From the IMG/VR virus record IMGVR_UViG_3300008448_000036, positions 17,533 through 81,532 of that record: DNA of 64,000 bases. The stretch is one strand, 5' to 3'. Positions 8,220 to 16,037 of this stretch are shown here, one piece after another. Position numbers and translations under genes: made by a program. This DNA is from a virus. Position 1 is the stretch's first letter. Every line of letters starts with the position of its first letter. The notes under the pieces are model-generated. The model was given only the letters and a program-made list of their open reading frames with translations. It searched no databases and was not told the origin of the DNA.

Positions 8220-8444
8220 CTATTCCCAAAGACCGTATCTTCGAACATCCACTTGACCATCCATATGTTGCTGGACATATTCTTTTCGAGCTTCTGAAGC
8301 ACCTTCTAGTGTTTTATGGATTGATAAAATTTTTATCAGACCTGTTAACTCATCTGGTTGTCTTGCAACAATATAAACTGTCTCTGGCGCTGTACTATTT
8401 CTAAATTTCCAATCATAATATAACTTTTTAAAAAATTTAATCAT
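8220..8444 (-). CDS. Hypothetical protein
   Basis: A 74-residue protein starting MIKFFKKLYYDWKFRN, with a perfect AAGGAGG ribosome site. It overlaps the preceding gene's stop by 8 nt, suggesting coupled translation. The middle (VYIVARQPDELTGLIKILSI) looks like alternating strand and helix. No family recognised. Confidence 0.6.
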   Translation of the reverse strand: MIKFFKKLYYDWKFRNSTAPETVYIVARQPDELTGLIKILSIHKTLEGASEARKEYVQQHMDGQVDVRRYGLWE

Positions 8445-8625
8445 TTATTTCTTCCTCCTTATACTCTCCTACTTTAAATCTAAGAGTAGACCACCAACAA
8501 TTATCATTTCTCATATCAGCATTTTTTTGCGCGTCATCTCTGTTTTCAAATAAAATAGGTTTTAAACTGCCGTCTGTTTCTATCCAGCTACCGGCATCAC
8601 AATATCTGATAATAACGTATTTCAT
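8437..8625 (-). CDS. Hypothetical small protein
   Basis: A 62-residue protein (MKYVIIRYCDAGSWIETDG) with AAAGGAAA upstream. The N-terminal beta-like strand followed by a helix (ENRDDAQKNADMRND) is typical of small phage accessory proteins that I cannot name. It overlaps both neighbours by 4-8 nt. Confidence 0.6.
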   Translation of the reverse strand: MKYVIIRYCDAGSWIETDGSLKPILFENRDDAQKNADMRNDNCWWSTLRFKVGEYKEEEIND

Positions 8626-8942
8626 CTATTTTCCTTTGATTTTTGATAGCATGAGTTTGAGCAATATTGCTTTTGTTCTCCTACACCTTCACCACAGGCA
8701 ATAAATGTACCAGGAATTATTTCTTTACATTGGTATTGTGAATCTACTTCAAACAACTCTAAATATTCATATGTAAGTTTAGCATTAAAAAGATAACTTG
8801 GGTAAAGATCACTATAACTGAAATCTGTTCCGCATGTTTCGTTTATTCTTTCTTTAAATTTTCCAAAAGAAATTTCTCCCCCATCTAAATACTCTTTAAG
8901 GGGTCCATTTATAAAATCCAGTATTAGTTTTTTTTTATCCAT
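8622..8942 (-). CDS. Hypothetical protein with Cys cluster
   Basis: The start at 8942 (MDKKKLILDFINGPLKEYL, 106 residues) is preferred because TGGAAA lies upstream and earlier ATGs would run deep into the previous gene in another frame. The C-terminus holds five Cys (from QCKEIIPGTFIACGEG to YCSNSCYQKSKENR), a possible zinc site. The function is unknown. It overlaps the genes on both sides. Confidence 0.6.
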   Translation of the reverse strand: MDKKKLILDFINGPLKEYLDGGEISFGKFKERINETCGTDFSYSDLYPSYLFNAKLTYEYLELFEVDSQYQCKEIIPGTFIACGEGVGEQKQYCSNSCYQKSKENR

Positions 8943-9126
8943 TTTGTTTCCATTTTTTGTATTCTTCATAAGCAAAAAATAAACCTGATAGTTTTTCATC
9001 ACAAATATAGCACCCATAGCCATCTTTTTTAAGATCATCAAGCTCTTCAAAAAGAACCATAAGTAATTCATTCTCTCTATGCATTTTTACAACTTTTTGA
9101 AAAATCTCTTCTTCCTCTTTTGTCAT
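8935..9126 (-). CDS. Hypothetical small protein
   Basis: A 63-residue, mostly helical acidic protein (MTKEEEEIFQKVVKMHREN) with one CYIC pair. It overlaps the gene at 9123 by 4 nt. No family recognised. Confidence 0.55.
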   Translation of the reverse strand: MTKEEEEIFQKVVKMHRENELLMVLFEELDDLKKDGYGCYICDEKLSGLFFAYEEYKKWKQNG

Positions 9127-9980
9127 ATCTTATCTCTTTTTTCTCCGATAAAAAGATCTTTATTTCTGACTAATTGTAAATTTTTACCTATAAAATTAGA
9201 ATATCTTTCCCAAGAAGAAATATCATAAAACCATGGTGATTCTACCACAGAAGAATTTTCTAAGTCAAGATTTTTAAATATATATTCTACACCAAGAGCT
9301 AAAGTTTTCTTCCTATGAGAAAGAGGTATATGCTCAGAATCTCCTGACCATGTATCTATTGCATATCTTTTTACTAGATCTCTAGCTTTTTTAAAATCAT
9401 TAGCATCAAATGTAAAATTTATATAAATACCGTCTTTTACTGTTTTACCTAGATTTGAAAATATAACCTGTTTTGGGCTTAATAACAATTTTCTATTATT
9501 TTTTATTGTGTCGTCATCGATTACTCCATAAGGAAATGAGCAAAAAAATTTTTCTGGAGTGACCCACTTACTTATCATTTTACATAAGCAGTAAGCTCTA
9601 TTAGCGCCGTATAGTACACTCCAACCTATTGAGTCTCTTCTATCTCTATCTTTTGGATGAACTGGTATGTAGTATATGTTAACTCTGCTCGACAGTTTTG
9701 CATCATCTCTCTCAGATATATTTACACTTATCGGTCTTACGACCGTATCTCCTATTCTTTTTCTAAGAAGAGGGATAGTACCCATGTGGCACACAATCCA
9801 AACTGTAGAACACCCCGCTAATACACATTCCCAAATAGATTTTTCAACAGCTAAATAATCTTGTGCTATTGGCATCATTGCATCAGGCCATGGCATATTA
9901 AAATCCAGAGGTTGTCCAGCAACTGGTACTATACCCGCTAAATGATATACTGTATTGTCTGATTTTATTAGGCTTTCCAT
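9123..9980 (-). CDS. Nucleotide-diphospho-sugar transferase-like (GT-A fold) protein
   Basis: The 285-residue protein begins with a pattern like sugar nucleotidyltransferases: HLAGIVPVAGQPLDF, then MPIAQDYLAVEKSIWECVL and AGCSTVWIVCH, matching the GxPxAG / secondary-helix / strand layout of a GT-A fold. A later GWSVLYGANRAY and FPYGVIDDD resemble the mid-domain where metal-binding Asp residues lie. The N-terminal lysine-bearing loop of active enzymes is not obvious, so catalysis is uncertain. It overlaps the Rossmann-like gene at 9968 by 13 nt; from memory, similar pairs occur in T4-like marine phages, but I could not check this. Substrate unknown. Confidence 0.6.
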   Translation of the reverse strand: MESLIKSDNTVYHLAGIVPVAGQPLDFNMPWPDAMMPIAQDYLAVEKSIWECVLAGCSTVWIVCHMGTIPLLRKRIGDTVVRPISVNISERDDAKLSSRVNIYYIPVHPKDRDRRDSIGWSVLYGANRAYCLCKMISKWVTPEKFFCSFPYGVIDDDTIKNNRKLLLSPKQVIFSNLGKTVKDGIYINFTFDANDFKKARDLVKRYAIDTWSGDSEHIPLSHRKKTLALGVEYIFKNLDLENSSVVESPWFYDISSWERYSNFIGKNLQLVRNKDLFIGEKRDKI

Positions 9981-10735
9981 AATCTGCTTTCTATAAAGTT
10001 TAGATATCTATCTTCTACTTTTGGACCACCTAAGATTTTTTCATGGGAATCCGTTAAAATAGAAATATTGTCTGGAAATTCATAAATATTCTTGCCTAAA
10101 GGATATATTTCTCTCCTAATGTGTTGTAAGGTTTGCATATTCTGATATATCCGATATAACCTTAGTCGCATGTAAGACTCTGAGAAGTCTATTTTTTCTA
10201 ATTCTTCATCCGACAATAGCGAATTTATTATTAAATTCTTAAACTGTTTAGTTCCAGAAACATAAGTACCTGGGTAATATATTGTTCTTGGACAGTCATT
10301 GCTTGTGTCTCCCATAAATTTTAATACGTATGTATCTGCTATTCCAAAATAATCAATTACACAATTACTATAAGATGTTTTATCTTTTACCGGTGGAAGT
10401 CCTTCCACTTTATAATCATCACTTATTATTAATTTATTATATTTAATCTTAATTAGACAATTAGTATTTGTTGTTACTCTTAGCATATTTTCTTCGTCTA
10501 ATCTTATAGATTGAACTTTGTCTGATAAAGGACAATATCTATTTATTGATAGCATATAAAACATATGTTCGTATATTTTTAATTTTTCTTCATAATCAAA
10601 ATCAAATCCATATTTATATGGTTTTAATCTACGAATATATATAAACGGAACTTTTTGGGCATAAGAAAAAGAAAGCGCACTCAGATCTGCGCCTATAACA
10701 ATTGTGTCATAGTGTAAATCTAGAGTGCGCTCCAT
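9968..10735 (-). CDS. Rossmann/FAD-binding-like protein of unknown function
   Basis: The 255-residue protein opens YDTIVIGADLSALSFSYAQK, a beta-alpha-beta start like FAD/NAD(P)-binding folds, but the GxGxxG loop is degenerate (GADLSA). A later LIISDDY could be the second strand of such a fold. It could be a non-catalytic binding protein or a divergent oxidoreductase. GAGGA precedes the ATG. It is translationally coupled to the GT-A-like gene, suggesting a joint role, perhaps in nucleotide or DNA modification; that is inference. Confidence 0.55.
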   Translation of the reverse strand: MERTLDLHYDTIVIGADLSALSFSYAQKVPFIYIRRLKPYKYGFDFDYEEKLKIYEHMFYMLSINRYCPLSDKVQSIRLDEENMLRVTTNTNCLIKIKYNKLIISDDYKVEGLPPVKDKTSYSNCVIDYFGIADTYVLKFMGDTSNDCPRTIYYPGTYVSGTKQFKNLIINSLLSDEELEKIDFSESYMRLRLYRIYQNMQTLQHIRREIYPLGKNIYEFPDNISILTDSHEKILGGPKVEDRYLNFIESRLWKA

Positions 10736-10737
10736 TT

Positions 10738-10923
10738 TTATCCTCTATCGTAGTGTTTAAGGAATGCAATAAAGTATAATGAAAATCTATGTATGGGTCC
10801 GTCATACCAGTCTTCAGTATATCCCCAATCACGGCAAGTTGGATGATTCCAACCTACATAATATGCCATATCCTTATATACAAATCCAAAATATTTAGAT
10901 TCCCAACTACCTATAAATTTCAT
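10738..10923 (-). CDS. Hypothetical small aromatic-rich protein
   Basis: A 61-residue protein unusually rich in Trp, Tyr and Phe (for example MKFIGSWESKYFGFVYKD and GYTEDWYDG). GAGGGG lies upstream and the start abuts the previous stop. Probably a compact beta fold; no family recognised. Confidence 0.55.
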   Translation of the reverse strand: MKFIGSWESKYFGFVYKDMAYYVGWNHPTCRDWGYTEDWYDGPIHRFSLYFIAFLKHYDRG

Positions 10924-11150
10924 TATCCCCTCAAAATTAATTCTGCATCAAGAAGTATTACTAAACTAGTATCTGAAAAATGACAAACACATCCGTCACT
11001 AATACAAACAGAATTAAATTTTAAATCCTCTTCTGGATGTAGAACTTCTTCAATTTTAATATAACAATTCATATTCCATTCAAAAACTTGTCCTAATGTG
11101 ACTTCTTTAAAGTTTAATTTATGTATTGATGATTTTCTTGTTATTTTCAT
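10923..11150 (-). CDS. Hypothetical small beta-barrel-like protein
   Basis: A 75-residue protein whose middle (LGQVFEWNMNCYIKIEEV) and following strands (NSVCISDG, HFSDTSLVILL) look like the small SH3-like barrel proteins common in phage accessory regions. CGGAG lies upstream. Function unknown. Confidence 0.55.
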   Translation of the reverse strand: MKITRKSSIHKLNFKEVTLGQVFEWNMNCYIKIEEVLHPEEDLKFNSVCISDGCVCHFSDTSLVILLDAELILRG

Positions 11151-11152
11151 AT

Positions 11153-11308
11153 TTACTCCGAAGTAGTCTCCCTAAAACGATCTAATTCTTTCATATCTTC
11201 TTGAACCCACTGCATATAACAATTACAACGGTATATGTTTTTTTCCCATGATAAACAATTATAATGATGAGTTAGAAGCATTGGATCTTTTGTCATGCGT
11301 TTATTCAT
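11153..11308 (-). CDS. Hypothetical small Cys-containing protein
   Basis: The frame is open from 11395, but the apparent hydrophobic N-terminus there is read from a different frame of the zinc-ribbon gene at 11301-11432, so I place the start at 11308 (MNKRMTKDPMLLTHHYN) or 11296. The 51-residue protein contains NCLSWEKNIYRCNCYMQW, which may bind metal. No strong ribosome site is visible; translation may be coupled to the overlapping stop upstream. Confidence 0.45.
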   Translation of the reverse strand: MNKRMTKDPMLLTHHYNCLSWEKNIYRCNCYMQWVQEDMKELDRFRETTSE

Positions 11309-11432
11309 ATTCGTCGCAACTGCATTTGAGACACCCAACCATCGGTGCATGATAAACAATACTGTGACCACAATAACTACAATCCCCAATAGCATTTTTT
11401 ACCTTAGTTTCTTTAGATTTATTTTTCTTCAT
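11301..11432 (-). CDS. Small zinc-ribbon-like protein (43 residues)
   Basis: This short gene reads M-KKNKSKETKVKNAIGDCSY, then CGHSIVYHAPMVGCLKCSCD and ends EYE. The CxxCGH...GCLKCSC arrangement is a convincing zinc ribbon. AAGGA lies 8-9 nt before the ATG and the gene overlaps the ThyX stop by 14 nt. The length is 132 bases, and the same DNA in another frame gives a misleading hydrophobic peptide. Confidence 0.7.
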   Translation of the reverse strand: MKKNKSKETKVKNAIGDCSYCGHSIVYHAPMVGCLKCSCDEYE

Positions 11433-12159
11433 GAGATGGATTCCTTACTTCATAATACGCTTTAATTGTTTCTGGATAAAGCTGCTCAAGGATTTTGAGC
11501 ATCGCATCGGCAACTTTCTGAATTTCCCATTGTGCGCCATCGTGGCTCCTTAAATCAATAAACTTTAGGATATTATTCAAGTTTGCACTTGCATAATACT
11601 CTGTATACATATTTTGTGGCAATACACCACGGGCTTGTTCACGGCAAACTCCAGCTTCCATTAACTGGTTATATGTTCTAACGGCATCGTCGTGTAAGTC
11701 TCTGACAATATCTGATGCTCGTCTTCCTTGAATCCATTGATCTGGTTCTTCGATCCATGGATTAATTTGCTCGTCGTTATTACTTGCTTGTCTGTTATTA
11801 GAATGCTGAGTTCTAAACTCTGTAGGGGCGTAAAACTCAAGATTTTCCGGCGTATAACGCCTACTGATTTCATTGTAACTCCATGTTCGGTGTCTGTGAT
11901 GTTGTGATCTAATAAATAATGGTACTTTTACACGGAAAGTAACAAAACAGTGCTCAAGAGTTGAAGTATGCCTATGCTTAATAAGATATCTAATGAGCTT
12001 ACGGTCTTTATCTTCCAGTTCGGCTTTGTGAACTCCAAAACTAACCCTAGCAGAGTTAACAATTGTAAGATCACTTCCGACATGATCAACAAGTTCCACT
12101 TTTCCAATTCCGTCATGATATAAATTAATACTCAATTGATTCTTTGTAGTCTGGTCCAT
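11419..12159 (-). CDS. thyX: Flavin-dependent thymidylate synthase ThyX
   Basis: ThyX makes dTMP from dUMP with methylene-tetrahydrofolate, FAD and NADPH. The signature RHRxxSxNExSxRY is exact (RHRTWSYNEISRRY), preceded by the STLEHCFVTFRV strand and followed by helices ending in YYEVRNP. I choose the start at 12159 (MDQTTKNQLSINLYHDG, 246 residues), with GGAG upstream, over an ATG 63 nt earlier that lies inside the GroES-like gene. It forms an operon with the genes at 12125-12701 and works with dUTPase and the ribonucleotide reductase. No TS of the ThyA type is present here. Confidence 0.95.
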   Translation of the reverse strand: MDQTTKNQLSINLYHDGIGKVELVDHVGSDLTIVNSARVSFGVHKAELEDKDRKLIRYLIKHRHTSTLEHCFVTFRVKVPLFIRSQHHRHRTWSYNEISRRYTPENLEFYAPTEFRTQHSNNRQASNNDEQINPWIEEPDQWIQGRRASDIVRDLHDDAVRTYNQLMEAGVCREQARGVLPQNMYTEYYASANLNNILKFIDLRSHDGAQWEIQKVADAMLKILEQLYPETIKAYYEVRNPSHEEK

Positions 12160-12427
12160 TTTTAAAAACTCCATATACTGCTGATTCTGGAATGATTGAA
12201 TACTTTTTCCCTTCATGGTCAAAAGTTTGCATCATATGTGCTTCAAATAACACATAGCTTCCAACATCATGTTGAAATTGACCAGATTGTGCATCTATAA
12301 CTTTTGCAACTTTTAGTCTAGAAGCTGCTTTTACATAATCATCTGGTAGAAAAACACCGTTTTGTTGCTGTTGTTTTTCATCTTCTACTTCAATTACTAG
12401 ATTTCTATTTCTAGAATAGAAATTCAT
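12125..12427 (-). CDS. GroES-like co-chaperonin
   Basis: The 100-residue protein has the GroES beta-barrel pattern: GVFLPDDY, KVAKVIDAQSG, VGSYVLFEAHM and KYSIIPESAVYGVF, corresponding to the strands around the mobile loop and the C-terminal strand. T4 gp31 performs the same task, replacing host GroES on GroEL to fold the major capsid protein. The sequence around QQQQNG may form the mobile loop. AAGG lies upstream; the gene starts one base after the gene at 12429. Confidence 0.75.
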   Translation of the reverse strand: MNFYSRNRNLVIEVEDEKQQQQNGVFLPDDYVKAASRLKVAKVIDAQSGQFQHDVGSYVLFEAHMMQTFDHEGKKYSIIPESAVYGVFKNGPDYKESIEY

Positions 12428-12428
12428 G

Positions 12429-12701
12429 CTATACCTTCTTTCCTGTAACCTTTTTGTACATAGAATCTAATTCGGTCATATCGGTTTCATCTTTCATTAA
12501 ACGATATGCCTTTAGTGCCATCTTAATATCATCTTTTGATAGCCAATTATTGCTAACGTAACTTTTCTTAAGATCTGTTTTTTGATCTTTGAATGGCTGA
12601 ATAGCTTGTTCAATTGCTACAAGCGACTTTACAAAATCTCTTACTCGATCCTCTTTAGTTTTTTCATCTTTCGTACCGTTTAATGACATTACTGAACCCA
12701 T
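12429..12701 (-). CDS. Small helical protein, possibly GapR-like
   Basis: A 90-residue helical protein (VRDFVKSLVAIEQAIQPF then KTDLKKSYVSNNWLSKDDIK and a C-terminal helix). The layout of one long coiled helix, a short turn with a residue run like 'G-D-K', then a helix recalls GapR/DUF2312 DNA-binding proteins, but the match is loose. It is the first gene of the groES-thyX unit, with GGAG before the ATG and an inverted repeat just upstream. Confidence 0.5.
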   Translation of the reverse strand: MGSVMSLNGTKDEKTKEDRVRDFVKSLVAIEQAIQPFKDQKTDLKKSYVSNNWLSKDDIKMALKAYRLMKDETDMTELDSMYKKVTGKKV

Positions 12702-12714
12702 TTTATCTCCATTC

Positions 12715-12729
12715 TTGTACCAAGTACAA
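12715..12729. promoter_or_regulatory. Inverted repeat, possible operator
   Basis: TTGTAC-N3-GTACAA is a perfect dyad between the extended -10 at 12737-12745 and the ATG at 12701, so it falls at or near the expected transcript start. A repressor site is plausible but unproven. Confidence 0.3.
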
Positions 12730-12736
12730 CGAACAT

Positions 12737-12745
12737 ACTATAACA
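12737..12745 (-). promoter_or_regulatory. Extended -10 promoter candidate
   Basis: The coding strand reads TGTTATAGT, 36 nt before the ATG at 12701, after the terminator of the upstream gene. It fits the TGnTAnAnT set. Confidence 0.45.
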
Positions 12746-12775
12746 CACAAAAATATTGTGTGCAAATAAAAAAAT

Positions 12776-12800
12776 ATACGCCGTTTTTTAAGCGGCGTAT
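12776..12800 (-). terminator. Rho-independent terminator
   Basis: The stem ATACGCCG/CGGCGTAT (12776-12783 with 12793-12800) is followed, in the minus direction, by a run of T residues. It lies 20 nt after the stop of the gene at 12820-13848. Confidence 0.85.
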
Positions 12801-12819
12801 AAAAAATTATAAATTTTAT

Positions 12820-13848
12820 TTATTTAACAAAAGCCCTTATATTATTCATCAAACTAAAAAATGCTGTTTTATACTGGGAAGGGTCGCCTGTTACATGTTT
12901 CTTTTTTAGTAATGCAGTTACAATATCTTTTAGATGTTGAGCATCAACCTCACCAGTGTATCCAGCTTTTTTAAGCGCAGCTAATAATTCTGCTTTAGAA
13001 TGAATAGCTGCTACTGTTTCTCTGCCAGCAAATTTTGCTGCTTCTTGCAAATATTGAGCACTTTGCTCTGCGGTCGCTTGTGTGGCATCAATTAAACTAC
13101 CCATTCTGTCTAGAACCTCTGGCGATTTTAGAACCGCATCTGATTTTAAATGTTCATGCATGGCAGTAAACATATTATTAAATTCTGTCATATCTGACAC
13201 ATCAAATGTTTTCTTTGATCTTATAAATGCATCTAGTTTTTCTACCATCTGAGGAGAAAGATCTACTCCCATTTTATGCATAGCGGCTTTATTATGTAGT
13301 AAGTTTAGCATCGCTTGAGAATCCGATGTTAATCTAACCTTTTCTCCATAATCGCTATAAACAACATCAGCTTTTGCAGTTCCAACCATAGAATTATATA
13401 CTAAATATGCTATAGCTGCCCAAAAAGCCACTTTAACAACCAGTGCAACTATACTATAAAGAGTTGGATAATTTTGTTTAAATTTTTCAACTAAACTAAA
13501 GACTTTTTGTATTAAGCCAAAGACAGCACCTGCACCCTTAATAGCTAATTGTAGCACTTTAATGCCCATTTCGTTAATTTTATTAACGACTGCATCTTTT
13601 ATTCCCTTTAACGCTCCAACAGCTTTTGTTAGGATTCCTTCATTTATAAATTTTAAATCATTTTCTATAGATTCTGCTAATATCTTAATATATTCTTCTC
13701 TTGAAATTCTGTTTAATGATAATTCTTCATTTAGAACATCTAACTTGAAAGAGCCAAATTTTGTTTCTAACAATAAATCAGTAGATTTTTTTTCTACATC
13801 ATTTGAAAAATTTCTCCAATTTTCCATGATAAGCTGCATATCTCTCAT
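12820..13848 (-). CDS. Candidate internal virion protein with one membrane-like segment
   Basis: The 342-residue protein starts MRDMQLIMENWRNFSND. NWRNF is also found near the N-terminus of the Nudix-fusion protein at 40791-42029, and I recall similar leaders in marine T4-like phages, where they could act as capsid-targeting tags. LLLE|T (residues 25-28) and VLNE|E fit (L/I)xE cleavage sites. Residues 70-135 are helical, and about 128-152 (IVALVVKVAFWAAIAYLVYN) form one strong hydrophobic segment. The rest is soluble and helical. It has its own terminator and start region between metabolic genes, so it may be expressed late. Function unknown. Confidence 0.6.
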   Translation of the reverse strand: MRDMQLIMENWRNFSNDVEKKSTDLLLETKFGSFKLDVLNEELSLNRISREEYIKILAESIENDLKFINEGILTKAVGALKGIKDAVVNKINEMGIKVLQLAIKGAGAVFGLIQKVFSLVEKFKQNYPTLYSIVALVVKVAFWAAIAYLVYNSMVGTAKADVVYSDYGEKVRLTSDSQAMLNLLHNKAAMHKMGVDLSPQMVEKLDAFIRSKKTFDVSDMTEFNNMFTAMHEHLKSDAVLKSPEVLDRMGSLIDATQATAEQSAQYLQEAAKFAGRETVAAIHSKAELLAALKKAGYTGEVDAQHLKDIVTALLKKKHVTGDPSQYKTAFFSLMNNIRAFVK

Positions 13849-13866
13849 ATTAATTCCCCTAATAAA

Positions 13867-13899
13867 ACTCCGATAATACTTAAATAGTATTATCGGAGT
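13867..13899 (-). terminator. Terminator of nrdJ with promoter-like loop
   Basis: A perfect 14-bp inverted repeat (ACTCCGATAATACT, 13867-13880, with 13886-13899) and 5-nt loop is followed by TTTATT in the minus direction, 13 nt after the ribonucleotide reductase stop. Its tip reads TACTATTTAAG on the coding strand, close to the ACTATTTAT late motif and 33 nt from the next ATG, so terminator and promoter may overlap. Confidence 0.8.
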
Positions 13900-13912
13900 G
13901 TATTAGTAAAAT

Positions 13913-15772
13913 TTATTTAACTGGGCAAGCACCACCAGCACATTCCATAGAATCTTCTAGTTCACCATCACCAATATTTTGGTCGTTAATAGGCTTAATT
14001 TTTGCTGATAGTTTCTCGTATTGATCTTTTGTAATGGTTTCTTTTGGAGCTTGTTTGAAACCGTGTTCGCTATGACATAGGAATGAAATAGTTTTTAGAT
14101 ATTTCAAATTATCATTTAGCCATACCTTTAATTGTTCAATATCTTCACGCTTATAATATACTGTAACTGACACGGATTGATCTGCCCAGTGTTTTTGGGC
14201 CATCTTTACAACATCTAATTGTTTCCAAGTTGTCCAATCTTCATCTGCAACAGGCGCATCGTCTGGTGCTGCAACATAGAAATCAACAACAAGAGTGTTG
14301 TGATCTAAGCTACCGTCGAATCTTACCACAGGCTCCATGTAATGTCCAGCTTCTTTTAGGAGTGGAATTAATGAATCATTTGCTGAGAATCGTACACGCT
14401 GAATAATATAGCGTGAATATCCTGGATGTACTCCTTCATAGCAATCAAATACCTTAGAAATAGTTCCAGAAGGCTTAATAACTGTGGTACGAATACTTTC
14501 TGGAATTCCTAGTTCGCGTGAATATTTTACGTTCTCGTCTTGGATTGCAGCATATGCACGGTCAAGAACATCTGGCGTAAATAATGGGCTTTGTAGGCAA
14601 CCAGTAATACCAGTTCCAATTCTACGATTACGTTTTACAACCGCATCACATTTAGGCTGATGATATTTTTCTGTTGTTACACGCTTACCCCAACGGTGCA
14701 TAAGACGCGCAGCTTCAATAAACTCTTCTTCATTTTTTAGATTGGGAAGAGCAATTTCTTGAAGATTACATGGCTCACCATCTTCTAGAGTTGCCTCTGC
14801 ACATGGATTAACACCAATAGCTGTATCTGGCTTTAGTTCACCCATGCGAGCAAATTTTTGCATATTCTCACGGTTTACAATACCAAATGGTTCACCTTCT
14901 TCATAGGTTTTCCAGAATAGTGGATGTAAATCTTGTGCATCATCTACAACAACTGAGAAGTTAGCCATAGCTCTTTGGGTTGGAATATTACCAAGATCCC
15001 AGCGTTTAGCCTTTAAGTACTCTTTATCCCAACAATCACCGAGAATAATAATAGCTGAACGACGAACATTACCGGCAACGACCATCTCAGCAATTGAACA
15101 CAAGATATCAGATGCGTCAAGAGGTTTGACGTGTTTTCCGCCTCTGGCGTTGAGAATTCCGCATAGTTTTTCAACAAACGAGATAAGAGGCTTTGGCCCT
15201 GACGAAGAACCTCCGAAACCGCGTATAGGCTCACCAGCAGGACGAATGCATACAGTACTATAGCTAAAAGACTTACCAGTAACAAAGTATGACTCCAAAA
15301 TACGACGAGTTAGCTCGTTCCAACCTTCACGACTATCTGGTACAATAAAATCAGCATCGTGAGTGTCTTTATTGACAATTTGTACTTCTTTCTTAACTTT
15401 TGGTAACTTGCTGACATATCTGTGCTCAACAGACATACCAACACCGCCACCTAACATAAGTAGATCTTGAGCAAGTACAAAATTGGTCCAATCATCACCA
15501 GCAACGAACCAACAGTTATTTAATGCAACACCACCGAGCCGCTTATGAGATGGAGCACCTGAATACCACCAACCACGACCAGCGGGACCAGCTTTACGTT
15601 GCATTAAATAGTATCGTAGACGATTAATTTCTTCTTCGCTTACATTATGACCAACTACATTTCCATGTATAACACGTTCTACGGTGTCTTCCCAATTTTC
15701 TAACGCGCCATAATCTTTACGTGCGTATGTTCTTTTATATACAACTTTAGCTAGATTGGACCAATTTGACAT
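13913..15772 (-). CDS. nrdJ: Adenosylcobalamin-dependent ribonucleotide reductase (class II)
   Basis: This 619-residue monomer-type class II enzyme reduces ribonucleotides to deoxyribonucleotides using a B12-generated radical. Visible residues include Cys87 (NNCWF), the thiyl-radical motif NPCAE with Cys324 and Glu326, Cys335 (GEPCNLQEI) as the partner of Cys87, and PSGTISK in the phosphate-binding loop. The C-terminal swinging pair Cys611/Cys616 (ECAGGACPVK) is reduced by thioredoxin, whose gene is immediately upstream. It is shorter than the Lactobacillus enzyme (about 740). Use of host cobalamin makes it oxygen-independent. GGAG precedes the start; a terminator follows the stop. Confidence 0.95.
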   Translation of the reverse strand: MSNWSNLAKVVYKRTYARKDYGALENWEDTVERVIHGNVVGHNVSEEEINRLRYYLMQRKAGPAGRGWWYSGAPSHKRLGGVALNNCWFVAGDDWTNFVLAQDLLMLGGGVGMSVEHRYVSKLPKVKKEVQIVNKDTHDADFIVPDSREGWNELTRRILESYFVTGKSFSYSTVCIRPAGEPIRGFGGSSSGPKPLISFVEKLCGILNARGGKHVKPLDASDILCSIAEMVVAGNVRRSAIIILGDCWDKEYLKAKRWDLGNIPTQRAMANFSVVVDDAQDLHPLFWKTYEEGEPFGIVNRENMQKFARMGELKPDTAIGVNPCAEATLEDGEPCNLQEIALPNLKNEEEFIEAARLMHRWGKRVTTEKYHQPKCDAVVKRNRRIGTGITGCLQSPLFTPDVLDRAYAAIQDENVKYSRELGIPESIRTTVIKPSGTISKVFDCYEGVHPGYSRYIIQRVRFSANDSLIPLLKEAGHYMEPVVRFDGSLDHNTLVVDFYVAAPDDAPVADEDWTTWKQLDVVKMAQKHWADQSVSVTVYYKREDIEQLKVWLNDNLKYLKTISFLCHSEHGFKQAPKETITKDQYEKLSAKIKPINDQNIGDGELEDSMECAGGACPVK

Positions 15773-15787
15773 TACTTATTTCTCCTA

Positions 15788-16036
15788 TTATAGAATTTCT
15801 TTTAACTTGGTGACATTTGCACCACCAACCACTCTTTGTACCTCTGTGTTATTTTCTAATACAACAAATGTTGGAACCCCCGCTACACCAAAATTAGTAG
15901 CCATTACTGGGTTTTCGTCAACGTCAACTACTTCAAATTGAACTCCCTGTACTGACTCTTTTAATTGATTAAATACGGGCTTTGCTTGACGACATGGACC
16001 ACACCAACTAGCTGAAAACATAATTACTTTCTTCAT
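15788..16036 (-). CDS. Thioredoxin
   Basis: An 82-residue small thioredoxin with the active site SASWCGPCRQAKPVF and the cis-Pro loop GVAGVPTFVVLE. It lacks the N-terminal strand and helix of full-length (about 105 residue) thioredoxins. It probably recycles the C-terminal Cys pair of the class II ribonucleotide reductase encoded next, and could also serve other phage enzymes. TAGGAG lies before the ATG. Confidence 0.92.
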   Translation of the reverse strand: MKKVIMFSASWCGPCRQAKPVFNQLKESVQGVQFEVVDVDENPVMATNFGVAGVPTFVVLENNTEVQRVVGGANVTKLKEIL

Positions 16037-16037
16037 T

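Noticed and set aside
11309-11395. Hydrophobic N-terminal extension of the gene at 11153
   Set aside because: The segment is read out of frame from the zinc-ribbon gene at 11301-11432, which has the better start and a clear Cys pattern.
15600-15620. ACTATTTAA copy inside nrdJ
   Set aside because: It encodes the YYLM part of the N-terminal region and has no gene start nearby.
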